Origin: Luidia sarsii | Taxonomy: Eukaryota > Echinodermata > Asteroidea > Paxillosida > Luidiidae | Direction of reading: 5' to 3' | DNA: 64,000 nucleotides | Assembly (NCBI GenBank): GCA_949987565.1 | Contig: OX465120.1 | Span: forward strand, 9,190,587 to 9,254,586 | Shown here: positions 51,424-61,148 of the stretch, piece by piece | Numbering within the stretch: position 1 is the first letter of the stretch | How the letters are laid out: each line of letters starts with the position of its first letter | The notes under the pieces: model-generated | Told to the model about the DNA's origin: nothing | Seen by the model: only the letters and a program-made list of their open reading frames with translations | Database searches by the model: none | Position numbers and translations under genes: made by a program

Positions 51424-53256
51424 TTATATGCCCAGTACACTCATATCTGATATCGAATGATCAGGGAGATTGAAGTGATACCCAACAGGGGTGTCCATTT
51501 TACCGGTTTTGATAGTAGACCTATGGCCATAGATCCGTTTTTTGAGGGTGTTTTTGGTTTCGCCAACATACTGAATATTACAAACTCTACAAGAGATGAG
51601 GTATATGATGTTTGAGGTAGTGCACGTGATAGAGCCATAGGTCGTGTGGGTTGTTCCAGAAGAATGACCATTGAAAGAGTCTATTTCCTTGACATGTGTC
51701 TTGCAAACGATGCATTTCGAGGTACACTTAAATGTACCAAATTTGGTTGGAGGGGAAGAGTCCAAAGGGGGAACCTCTGCTCGGACAATTAAGTCACGCA
51801 GGTTACGGGGGCGCCTGAAAGCCAAAACAGGCGAATTAGGAATGGCTTCAGCCAGACGATCTGAAGTGTGGAGAATATGGTGGTTTTCCTTAGTTATCTT
51901 CCTGAGAGGAGGAAGAGAAGGGTGGTAGGAAGTAACTAAGGAAACCTTGGGCTTGTCCTTGGGACCTGGTGGCTTTTGTTTTAGTGCCGAACTTCTGGGA
52001 ATGGAATAGACTTTAGCAATGGAGTTCTTCACTTGGCGAGAACTATAGCCTCTAGCAACCAAGTTACTAACCAATACACGTGTATGGCGGCGAAAGTCAG
52101 ACTCATTGGAACATATGCGCCTCAATCTGAGGGCCTGGCTGTAAGCTATACCAGTCTTACAGTGTCTGGGGTGACAACTGGAGGAATGGAGATATTGATG
52201 AGTGTCGGTGGGCTTAGAATACAAGTCAGTAGTGAGTGTATTGAGGTCTTTCCGGACGGTGACGTCCAGAAAGTGGGTCTGCTGGAGAGACTGCTCCCAT
52301 GTGAATTTGATAGTCCTATGGAAGGAATTGATGTGGTCAAAGAAAACATTCAAGCTGCTACCGTCCCTAGTCCAAATGAAGAACACGTCATCTATGTATC
52401 TCCACCTAATCCAGGGACGGCATGGAGCCTCACTGAGCATGCGTTCCTCAAGGTCACCCATGAAGAGGCATGCAAAGGAAGGGGCCATGCGCGTGCCCAT
52501 GGCAGTGCCATGCACTTGAAGATAGTGCTTGCCAAGAAAGGAGAAATTATTCTTGGCCAGCACTAGCCTCATGAGGGTGGTTATGTCGGAGATGGGTGGA
52601 GAAGACTGTTTTCCTGTGGCCAGGGCCGAGGAGCAAGCTTGAATGCCTTCTTCCTGGGGGATGTTAGTGTATAGAGAGGAAACGTCAATAGTACCAATTA
52701 TGGCAGTGGCAGGAATTTGATCCTTGACACTTTCCAACTTTCGAAGAAAGTCGGGAGTGTCATGGACGTATGAGGGGATTTGGGGAACCAAGGGTTTGAG
52801 AAAAGAGTCAATGAAAAGAGATATGTGTTCCGTAGGTGAACCATTGCCAGAGATGATGGGTCTGCCTGGGTTGTTGGCCTTGTGAATTTTCGGGAGAAGG
52901 TAGAATCTGGCAGTTCTACAATTGATCGGTGATAGAAATCTGTGAGCTTTTTTACTCAGATGTTCACGTGATCGCATGTCATCCAAAACTTCCTGAATTT
53001 GCTCTGAAAATTTGCCAGTGGGGTTAGAGTCCAGACATTTATAGTGCTGGGGATTGTTGAGTTGGCGATTGGCTTCATCAATATATTTTTGGCGATCCAT
53101 GATTACTACGGCTGACCCTTTATCTGCTGGCTTGATAATGATGTCACCGCGGGAACGTAGAGTGTTGAGAGCAAGACGTTCTTCCCTAGGGAGATTGTCG
53201 TGGGGCTTACGGGTAAGATGAGAGGAGTTGGAAACTTGAGAACTGACTGCTTGCAC
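51424..53256 (-). CDS. Penelope-like reverse transcriptase with GIY-YIG endonuclease
   Basis: Open for 610 codons from a GTG. The same frame runs at least 40 codons further upstream (KSTWVPPKNRVPALETYVQA, to about 53,390), so the start given is arbitrary and the native N terminus is missing. RT landmarks: DIIIKPADKGSAVV (38-51), a GTIDVSSLYTNIP motif A (188-200), HGTAMGTRMAPSFACL motif B (249-264), YIDD catalytic motif C (287-290), THFLDV (327-332) and the PLE-typical LYSKPTDTHQYLH (345-357). A Cys-rich linker CTSKCIVC (511-518) precedes a GIY-YIG nuclease with YLI at 552, YVG at 563, Arg 574 and His 578. Such enzymes make cDNA from the element RNA at a nick cut by the endonuclease. The catalytic residues look intact, so this copy may have been recently active. 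Confidence 0.9.
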   Translation of the reverse strand: MQAVSSQVSNSSHLTRKPHDNLPREERLALNTLRSRGDIIIKPADKGSAVVIMDRQKYIDEANRQLNNPQHYKCLDSNPTGKFSEQIQEVLDDMRSREHLSKKAHRFLSPINCRTARFYLLPKIHKANNPGRPIISGNGSPTEHISLFIDSFLKPLVPQIPSYVHDTPDFLRKLESVKDQIPATAIIGTIDVSSLYTNIPQEEGIQACSSALATGKQSSPPISDITTLMRLVLAKNNFSFLGKHYLQVHGTAMGTRMAPSFACLFMGDLEERMLSEAPCRPWIRWRYIDDVFFIWTRDGSSLNVFFDHINSFHRTIKFTWEQSLQQTHFLDVTVRKDLNTLTTDLYSKPTDTHQYLHSSSCHPRHCKTGIAYSQALRLRRICSNESDFRRHTRVLVSNLVARGYSSRQVKNSIAKVYSIPRSSALKQKPPGPKDKPKVSLVTSYHPSLPPLRKITKENHHILHTSDRLAEAIPNSPVLAFRRPRNLRDLIVRAEVPPLDSSPPTKFGTFKCTSKCIVCKTHVKEIDSFNGHSSGTTHTTYGSITCTTSNIIYLISCRVCNIQYVGETKNTLKKRIYGHRSTIKTGKMDTPVGYHFNLPDHSISDMSVLGI

Positions 53257-53395
53257 ATACGTTTCAAGGGCTGGAACACGGTTCTTGGGGGGGGACCCAG
53301 GTGCTTTTTACACGGAAAGGTTCTTCTTTACTGGAGCCAGAATCTGCGGTAATACTCAGTGAGATCTTGACTGAGCATTTCTTGGTGTGTACATT

Positions 53396-53990
53396 GATAT
53401 ACCGTTGCCGGTTATTTAGGTCAATAAACCATATCATACAACAATATGAATTTCATTTGCCTTCCCCAAAAATGTTCATATATTATACTCAAGTGTTAAA
53501 TGGAAGATTATATCACATGTTTTGTGTAAGGGAAAGTAATATTACTACCCTTATAAATTACATTGTACCTTGAATGAAGAGACCTTTCACATGATTTCTA
53601 CAGTGTACTTTTTTTTTCATTCATATCAAATTAAGTGCACGTTAAATCCACTAATATAGCCTAGAAAACAACACTCAGCCAAATGATTACATCATTATTT
53701 TAACAATTATTGACATTTTAACCAGAACAGAACAGTCCCCTAAAAAAAATCACAGTCTGACTGGCTGTCAACTATTTAGTGCTTTGAAAAATATAATGAA
53801 CAGCAGAGAAAAAATCAATAAAACATGCGTTCATTAACTTGTGAATTATATTTGAGGTGCCATCCTTGATCAAAAGCATCCTATTCTTGAACAGTAAACT
53901 CATCGAAAGATGTAAATAAAGCATGGTGGTATTGAAGAGTAGGAGTGGCAATAGCCATATCACTTTACGGTTACAGCGTGTTTATATATT
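53396..53990. other. AT-rich spacer
   Basis: Between the Penelope 5' side and the satellite. No gene or repeat identified. Confidence 0.4.
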
Positions 53991-53994
53991 GTAA

Positions 53995-55735
53995 CACAGA
54001 CGGCAAGATGACTCTCCAGTGCAGAGTGGCCATAGTTTGACATGGCCCTGCTGGGTGCTGGGTGTATACGCCACTCCACTGGTGGCATGATGGCTCTCCA
54101 GTGCAGAGTGGCCATAGTTTGACATGGCCCTGCTGGGTGCTGGGTGTATACGCCACTCCACTGGTGGCATGATGACTCTCCAGTGCAGAGTGGCCACAGT
54201 TTGACTTGGCCCTCCTGGGTGCTGGGTGTATACGCCACTCCACTGGTGGCATGATGACTCTCCAGTGCAAAGTGGCCATAGTTTGACATGGCCCTGCTGG
54301 GTGCTGGGTGTATGTGCCACTCCACTGATGGCATGATGACTGTCCAGTGCAGAGTGGCCACAGTTTGACATGACCCTGCTGGGTGCTGAGTGTGTACGCC
54401 AATCCACTGGTGGCATGATGACTGTCCAGTGCAGAGTGGCCACAGTTTGACATGGCCCTCCTGTGTGCTTGGTGTATACGCCACTCCACTGGTGGCATGA
54501 TGACTCTCCAGTGCAGAGTGGCCACAGTTTGACATGGCCCTCCTGTGTGCTTGGTGTATACGCCACTCCACTGGTGGCATGATGACTCTCCAGTGCAGAG
54601 TGGCCACAGTTTGACATGGCCCTCCTGTGTGCTTGGTGTATACGCCACTCCACTGGTGGCATGATGACTCTCCAGTGCAGAGTGGCCACAGTTTGACATG
54701 GCCCTCCTGTGTGCTTGGTGTATACGCCACTCCACTGGTGGCATGATGACTCTCCAGTGCAGAGTGGCCATAGTTTGACATGGCCCTGCTGGGTGCTGGG
54801 TGTATGTGCCACTCCACTGATGGCATGATGACTGTCCAGTGCAGAGTGGCCACAGTTTGACATGGCCCTGCTGGGTGCTGGGTGTGTACGCCAATCCACT
54901 AGTGGCATGATGACTGTCCAGTGCAGAGTGGCCACAGTTTGACATGGCCCTCCTGGGTGCTGGGTGTATACGCCACTCCACTGGTGGCATGATGACTCTC
55001 CAGTGCAGGGTGGCCATAGTTTGACATGTACCTTCTGGGTGCTGGGCGTATACGCCACTCCACTGGTGGCATGATGACTGTCCAGTGCAGAGTGGCCACA
55101 GTTTGACATGGCCCTCCTGTGTGCTGGGTGTATACACCACTCCACTGGTGGCATGATGACTGTCCAGTGCAGAGTGGCCATAGTGTGACATGGCCCTGCT
55201 TGCTGCTGGGTGTATACACCACTCCACTGGTGGCATGATGACTGTCCAGTGCAGAGTGGCCATAGTTTGACATGGCCCTGCTGGGTGTATACGCCACTCC
55301 ACTCATGGTATGATGACTGTCCAGTGCAGAGTGGCCATGGCTTGATATGGCCCTGCTGGGTGTAGGTGCCACTACACTGGTGGCATGATGACTGTCCAGT
55401 GCAGAGTGGCCATAGTTTGACATGGCCCTGCTGGGTGTATACGCCACTGCACGCATGGCATGATGACTGTCCAGTACAGAGTGGTCATAGTTTGGCATGG
55501 CCCTGCTGGGTGTATACGCCACTGCACTGGGGCATGATGACTGTCCGGTGAAGAGTGGCCATAGTTTGACATGGCCCTGCTTGGTGTATACACCACTCCA
55601 CTGGTGGCATGATGACTGTCCAGTGCAAAGTGGACATAGTTTGACATGGCCCTGCTTGGTGTATACACCACTCCACTGGTGGCATGATGGCTGTACATTG
55701 CAGAGTGGCCATAGTTTGACATGGTCATGCTCTTT
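53995..55735. repeat. 82/75-bp satellite array (about 22 units)
   Basis: Period 82 bp in the left part (GGTGGCAT at 54,081, 54,163, 54,245) and 75 bp in the right part (GGCATG at 55,382, 55,457, 55,531, 55,606, 55,681). Unit core: ACTGTCCAGTGCAGAGTGGC, CATAGTTTGACATGGCCCTG, GTGTATACGCCACTCCACTG, GTGGCATGATG. The long minus-strand frames across it are caused by lack of stop codons; they are not genes. Some neighbouring units near 54,430-54,700 are almost identical, indicating recent unit amplification. Confidence 0.92.
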
Positions 55736-56560
55736 TTTAAAGAGAACCAGATGCGGAAAAGCGTTATGTTCTGTTTGCAAACAGACATTAATCTCTTGTG
55801 TCTTCTTCTTCTTTTTCTGGTCGTAAAAATCCCTTAGACAAAGCACAGGGTTTTTGTGGACGGCACTTTTGCCATTGAATACACTTGGATTTGTTTCAAT
55901 ATTGGCAAATGCATAGAGCCTATGTTGAGCTATTGCAAAGTTGTCTTGAAAACTTCATGGCGTCACCAAGTGTCACGTGACAGCACTTTAAAGGTGCAAA
56001 TTTCAAACTCCAATAAAAGCAAAAATGCTTTTCCGTTTGGTTTAAATTTTGCACTTTATCTAAGTTGGGAAAAGGTGTATCCAAAAGTTGCCCTTATTTG
56101 ATCGTGACCTCATCTCATGAATATTAATGACGTCCAAATTTTACATTCAATTGAGCATATTTGGAAAACGAAGTAAGATTTTTTTCATTGATTTCTAATG
56201 TGAATGTAGTTTAGAAACACCCTCCGGGGTCAAAAACGCCATGAAACAATCGTGACGTTATCAAAATGCGTGTTTTTAAAACACATATTTGCCAAAAGTC
56301 AATCTTCTCAAAATTTGAAGGGCATTTAGCTTTTGGGCTAGACATTCTAAATCCTGAGATTGAAAGAAATTGATCATTGTTCATAATTTTTATGATTTTT
56401 TAAATTATTATAATGAGGTCCCCAATGAGGTCCCCTTAGACTTTGTGCACAAAATACGCACGTGCGTTTTGGGGCAGGAATGGAGGATACGGTTTCGAAT
56501 CCCGTTGATTTCATTTTTTCTAAGAGAACCAGATGCAGACATACAGACATAAATCTCTAG
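55736..56560 (+). repeat. ~800-bp repeat unit 1 of tandem array (with 3' end of a previous unit)
   Basis: 55,741-55,793 is the 3' end of an earlier unit (AGAGAACCAGATGCGGAAAA, then ATGTTCTGTT...AACAGACAT). From about 55,800 follow TTCTTCTTCTTTTTCTGGTC, ATAGACAAAGCACAGGG, AAGTGTCACGTGACAGC, TCATGAATATTAATGACG, TTTCGAATCCCGTTGAT and the end AAATCTCTAG at 56,551-56,560. Confidence 0.85.
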
Positions 56561-57382
56561 TTAGCTTTTCCGCCGCGGAGCGGAAAAGCTATTGTGTTTG
56601 TTCTGATTTGTTAGCTTTTCCGCCGCGAAGAGGGAAAAGCTATTGTTGTTGGTCTGATTTTCTTTTTTAGCTTTTTCGCTTCGAGGCGAAAAAGCTATTG
56701 TTGTTGTTTTGATTTCTTTTTTAGCTTTTTCGCGCTAAGCGAAAAAGCTATTGTTATTGTTCTGATTTTTAGCTTTTCGCCGCGAAGCGAAAAAGCTACA
56801 GCTTTTGTTAAGATTTGTTTTTCTTCCTATTGGAAAAATCGCATAGACAAAGCACAGGTTTTTTTCGGAGAGCACTTTTGCCATTGAACAAACTTTGATT
56901 GACAAGGGCTCTATGCTTGACAAATGCATAGAGCCCTTGCTGAAGTTGTGCACAGTTGTCTTTAAAACTTCATGTCGTCACCACGTGTCACGTGACAGCG
57001 CTTTAAAGGGGCAAATTTCAAACTGCATTGAAAGCCAACAAGCAATTTCATTTTGTTCCAAGTTTGCACTATATCTAAGTTGGGAAAAGGTGTATCAAAA
57101 ATTGCCCTCATTAGATCTTGACGTCATCTCATGAATATTAATGAGGTCATAAACTTTCAAGATTGTAACATTCAATTGAGCATATTTGGCCAACGGAGCA
57201 AGATTTTTTTTATTTTTTCGATTATTTCTATTAGTCTCATAGACTTTGCGCATGAAATATGCACGTGCGTTTTGGGGTAGAAATTGAGGTTACGGGTTCG
57301 AATCCCGCTGATGTCATTTTTTTAAGAGAACCAGATGCGGAAAAGCGTTATGTTCTGTTAGCCAACGGACATAAATCTCTAG
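56561..57382 (+). repeat. ~800-bp repeat unit 2 with five tandem hairpins at its head
   Basis: Hairpins at 56,563-56,590, 56,613-56,641, 56,669-56,696, 56,723-56,749 and 56,771-56,797. Then CACCACGTGTCACGTGACAG, CTCATGAATATTAATGAG, a deletion of the second CRE part, GGGTTCGAATCCCG at 57,294, AGAGAACCAGATGCGG and CTCTAG at 57,377-57,382. Confidence 0.85.
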
Positions 57383-58177
57383 GTAAGATTTTTTTTTCTC
57401 TTTCTGGTCGTACAAATCCCATAGACAAAGCACAGGGATTTTAAGACAGGCACTTTTGCCATTGAACACACTTGAATTTTTTTCAAACTTGACAGATGCA
57501 TGGAACCCTTGCTGAAGTTGTTCACAGTTGTCTTGAAAATGTCATGACGTCATCACGGGTCACGTGACAGTGCTTTAAATGGGCAAATTTCTAACTCCAT
57601 TTTAAGCAGAAATGCAATTTCGTTTGGTTTCCATTTTACACTATATCTAAGTTGGGAATAGGTGCATCAAAAAATTGCCCTCATTTGATGGTGATGTCAT
57701 CTCATGAATACTAATGAGGTCATGAACTTTTCAGATTTTAACGTTCAATTGAGCATATTTGGCCAACGGCGGAAGATTTTTTATTTTCTTCTGTTTATAT
57801 ATATTAGGGATGTAGTCTAGAAACACCCTCTGGGCGAAAAATGCCATGACGCAATCGTGACGTCATCAAAATGCGTGTTTTTTAAAACACAAATTTGCCA
57901 AAAGTCAATCATCACGAAATTTAGTGGGCATTTAGCTCTTGGGCTAGACATTCTTAATCCTGAGTTTGGAAGCAATTGACCTTTGTTCAGAATTATTATG
58001 ATTTTTTTGAAAAATATAATGATGTCCCATTCACTTTGTACAGAGAAATATGCACGTGCGTTTTCGGTTAGGAATGAAGGTTACCGGTTCGAATCCCGTT
58101 GATGTCAATTTTGTTTTTAAGAGAACCAGATGCGGAAAAGTGTTATGTTCTGTTTGCCAACATACATAAATCTCTAG
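57383..58177 (+). repeat. ~800-bp repeat unit 3
   Basis: Starts without a 5' hairpin (TTTTTTTTTCTCTTTCTGGT), then ATGACGTCATCACGGGTCAC, ATGGTGATGTCATCTCATG, ATCGTGACGTCATCAAAATG, CCGGTTCGAATCCCG at 58,083, AGAGAACCAGATGCGG and the CTAG end at 58,174-58,177. The best full-length copy of the body. Confidence 0.88.
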
Positions 58178-58900
58178 TTCTTCTTCTTCTTCTTCTTCTT
58201 CTTCTTATCGGAAAAATTCCATAGACAAAGCACAGGGATTTTGAGAAAGGCACTAAACATACTTGGATTGTTTTCAAACTTGACAAATGCATATAACGGA
58301 AGTTGCTGAAGTTGTTCCCAGTTGTCTTGAAAACTTCATGACGTCATCACGGGACACGTGACAATGCTTTAAAGAGGCAAACTTCAAACCTGCATTATTA
58401 GCAAAAGTAGAAGTTCGTTTTGTTTCAATTTTGCACTATATCAAATTTGGGAAATGGAGTATCCTAAACTTGCCATAATTTGATCATGACCCTGTCTCAT
58501 AAATAGTTATGAGGTCATAAACTTTTCAATTTTTCAAATTCAATTGAGCATATTTGGCCAATGTAGTGATATTGTTATTATTTTGTCTTTGATATCTATT
58601 GGGAATATGGTTTAGAAACTCTCACTGGGGTAAAAAATGTCATTACGCAATCATGACGTAATCAAAATGCGTGAATTTAAAAGCACACATGAGGCATTGG
58701 TCAATCTTTTCGAAATTTGGTGGGCAGTTAGCTATTGTGCTAGACATTAAAAATCCTGAGGTTGGAACCAATTGACCATTGTTAAGAATTATTATGATTT
58801 GTTTAATGTTATAATGAAGTGCAATAGACAAAATATGCATGTGCTTTTAGGGGTAGGAATGGAGGGTACGGGTTCGAAACACAGTGTTGCCACCTTCATG
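58178..58900 (+). repeat. ~800-bp repeat unit 4, 3' end replaced
   Basis: Starts with about ten TTC units, then ATGACGTCATCACGGGACAC, ATCATGACGTAATCAAAATG and ACGGGTTCGAAACACAGTG. It ends in GAATTCAATCAAA instead of the AGAGAACCAGATGCGG terminus, like the 3' side at 50,440. Confidence 0.8.
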
Positions 58901-59395
58901 AATTCAATCAAAAAGAGGCTAAAAGGGGCCTACACCAATATATAGTAAAAGTAGGGATTTTACAATTTATTTGTGTTACAGTTATTACGTGACCGCCCTT
59001 TAAAGGGCCATCCTGGCATGTGCAATCATGCCACGATCTTAATTCCCACAGGATCAATATTTGGCATATATCTAAGTTGGGAAACGGTGTGTACAAAATT
59101 GCCATACTTATGATGATTATGTCATGTCATGAATATTAATGAGGTAATGAAATACCCAGTAATAAGTCAATTGTTAACTCCCTTGTTGTGCTGTTGCTAG
59201 CATGTGGGAGGAGTTTCAGGGACCAAGGTTTGATGACCTGCCTCATGTCAAGTGACGCTTCCTTCCAGTCGAGACCGGAAGTGTTGTATTGTTTATGCGT
59301 GCGCTATTGGTTTTCAGATTTTCAAGTTGGTCTGTCTTTTGAAATAAATAAAAGGAAAAGCTACACGTTCTGTTACGACAGACGTTTGTTTCTAG
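58901..59395 (+). repeat. Partial repeat unit and a separate 3' end
   Basis: 58,980-59,150 carries ACGTGACCGCCCTTTAAAGG, CTAAGTTGGGAAACGGTGTG and GTCATGAATATTAATGAGG. 59,350-59,395 carries AGGAAAAGC, hairpin ACGTTCTGTT...ACAGACGT and the CTAG end. Between them 59,170-59,345 is unrecognised. Confidence 0.6.
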
Positions 59396-60045
59396 TTAGC
59401 TTTTCCGCCGCTTCCAGGGAAGCGGAAAAGCTATATCGTTTGTTCTGATTTTTTTTTATTCTTCTCCCCCAAAGCCCATGGACAAGGCACAGGGGTTTTG
59501 TAAGCACGGCTTTTGTCATTGAACAGACTTGGATTTTTTTCAAACGTGGCAAATGCATAAAGCCCATGCTGAAATTGATCCTAAACACCTTGATATCATC
59601 ATGACATCATCACGTGTCACGTCACTTTGCTTTAAAGGGGCAAATTTCAAAATCCATTAAAAGCAAAAGTACAAGTTCGTTTGGTTTCAACTTTGCACTG
59701 TATGCTCCTTCCGGAGCCAAAATGACATTACGCAATCATTACGTCATCAGAACGTGTGATTTTTAAACACATTATAAGGCATTAGCCGATCTCCTCAAAA
59801 TTTAGTATGTAGATAGCTATTGTGCTAGACATTCTAAATCTAAAGTTCGGAACAAAATGACCATTGTTTATAATTATTATGAATTTTTGAATACCACACA
59901 CAAGTCCCATAGGCTTTGTGCACAAAATATGTACATGCGTTTTGGAGTAGGAATGGGGCTATTCTATGACTTGTTAAAAACAGAAGCGGAAAAGCTCTAT
60001 GCTCTGTTTGAGTGTTTCACAACAGACATATATTACTCGTTTTAT
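59396..60045 (+). repeat. ~800-bp repeat unit 6, internally deleted
   Basis: Hairpin TTAGCTTTTCCGCCGCTTCC...GGAAGCGGAAAAGCT, then ATGGACAAGGCACAGGGG, CACGTGTCACGTCACTTTGC, a second ATTACGTCATCAGAACGTG, GTTTTGGAGTAGGAATGGGG and AGAAGCGGAAAAGCTCTATG at the 3' end. Confidence 0.75.
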
Positions 60046-60177
60046 TTGAGTTTATGTCACCTGACTTATTCAAAAACTTATTTCAAACTTACGAGAGTTT
60101 TGTTGTAGCATAGGCGCTTCTTGGTGCCACAGTGCATTAGTGCAGCGGTTACTTTGCACATTTGTATGTGCAAAGTA

Positions 60178-60935
60178 ATGCTTGAATGCCTTCTTCCTGT
60201 GGGATGTTAGTGTATAGTGAGGAAACGTCATTGTACCAATTATAGCAGTGGTCGGAATTTGATCCTTGACACTTTCCAACTTTCGCAAAAAGTCGTGAGT
60301 GTCATGGACCTAGGATTGGATTTGGGGAACCAAGGGTCTGAGAAAAGAGTAAATGAAAAGAGATATGTGTTCCGTAGGTTAACTATTGCCAGATATGATT
60401 GGTCTGCCTGGGTTGTTGGCCTTGTATGAATTTTCGGGAAAAGGTAGAATCTGGCAGTTCTGCAATTGATTGGTGATATAAATTTGTGAGCTTTCTTGCT
60501 CAGTTGATCACGTGATTGCATGTCATCCAAAACGTCCCGAATTTGCTCTGAAAATTTGCCAGTGGCGTTAGAGTCCAGACAATTATAGTGCTGGGGATTG
60601 TTTAGTTGGCGATTGGCTTCATCAGTATATGTTTGGCGATCCCTGATTACTACGCCTGACCCTTTATATTCTGGCTTGATAATGATGTCACCGCTGGAAC
60701 GTAGTGTAGAGAGCACGACGTTCTTCCCTATTGTCGGGAGGGCTTACGGGTAAGACGAGAGGAGTTGGAAACTTGAGAACTGACTGCTTGCACATACATT
60801 TCAAGGGTTCTTGGGGGACCCGTGTGTTTTTTACTCGAAAGGGTTCTTCTTTACGGGAGCCAGAATCGAAGAAGAACTGTCAGACGAAGTCAGCGGTAAT
60901 ACTCATTGAGATCGTGACTGAGCATTACTTGGTCA
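60178..60935 (-). pseudogene. Second Penelope-like element copy, 5' half only, frameshifted
   Basis: Corresponds to 52,636-53,390 of the first copy. 60,240-60,716 reads LRSSGDIIIKPEYKGSGVVI, INCRTARFYLFPKIH and on in shifted frames; 60,070-60,288 resumes LRKLESVKDQIP. Motifs B and C and the endonuclease are absent and several indels are present, so it is inactive. Unlike copy 1 it keeps an extra 20-odd bases near 60,868-60,892, so neither copy derives directly from the other. Confidence 0.85.
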
Positions 60936-60959
60936 ACTTTGGGGGGAGTTGGACAACAG

Positions 60960-61148
60960 TTTAAACCCTTGGAAAATAACGTATGCTCTGTGTCAGTTAG
61001 AGAAGACGCTCTGCTTCAATTAAAGAAGAAATTGAAAAAAAATACAACTTTGACTGAACCGTTGGCCCCAAAGGAACCGGTCTCTGAAGCGAGTATCAAT
61101 TCTGAAGTAAATAGGTACATTGATTGTCTCAATATGAAGGAAAACTGA
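60960..61148 (+). CDS. Unidentified coding-like exon ending in a stop
   Basis: A frame ending TGA at 61,148 reads DALLQLKKKLKKNTTLTEPL, then EPVSEASINSEVNRYIDCLN and MKEN. Composition is protein-like (Lys/Glu/Ser-rich, likely helical), and an AG acceptor-like GTTGGACAACAG lies at 60,948-60,959. No family recognised. It abuts the Penelope fragment and may be part of that or another element. Confidence 0.25.
   Translation, partial: FKPLENNVCSVSVREDALLQLKKKLKKNTTLTEPLAPKEPVSEASINSEVNRYIDCLNMKEN

Larger units (their letters stand above)
50938..53395 (-). mobile_element. Penelope-like retroelement, near-complete 3' part
   Basis: Minus-strand element. Its 5' side is near 53,390, where similarity to the copy at 60.2-60.9 kb ends. 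It is followed by the RT/GIY-YIG ORF, a purine-rich (as read on plus) untranslated tract at 51,060-51,290, and the terminal motif at 50,938-51,045 (GGTCCTGCTAGGATCGAAAC on the minus strand, then CAGGCCCACTAAATTTTAAG and TTTTAGTCAGTGAGCAGTTT). At least ten other fragments in the window share that terminal motif. The 5' part of the coding region seems cut off. Confidence 0.85.

Noticed and set aside
52033..52566. 177-codon plus-strand frame
   Set aside because: Antisense shadow of the Penelope reverse transcriptase, whose minus-strand frame carries the recognisable motifs.
53960..55846. Minus-strand open frames of 297-443 codons
   Set aside because: They consist only of the 82/75-bp satellite read through. 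Three frames are open at once, as expected of a stop-free repeat.
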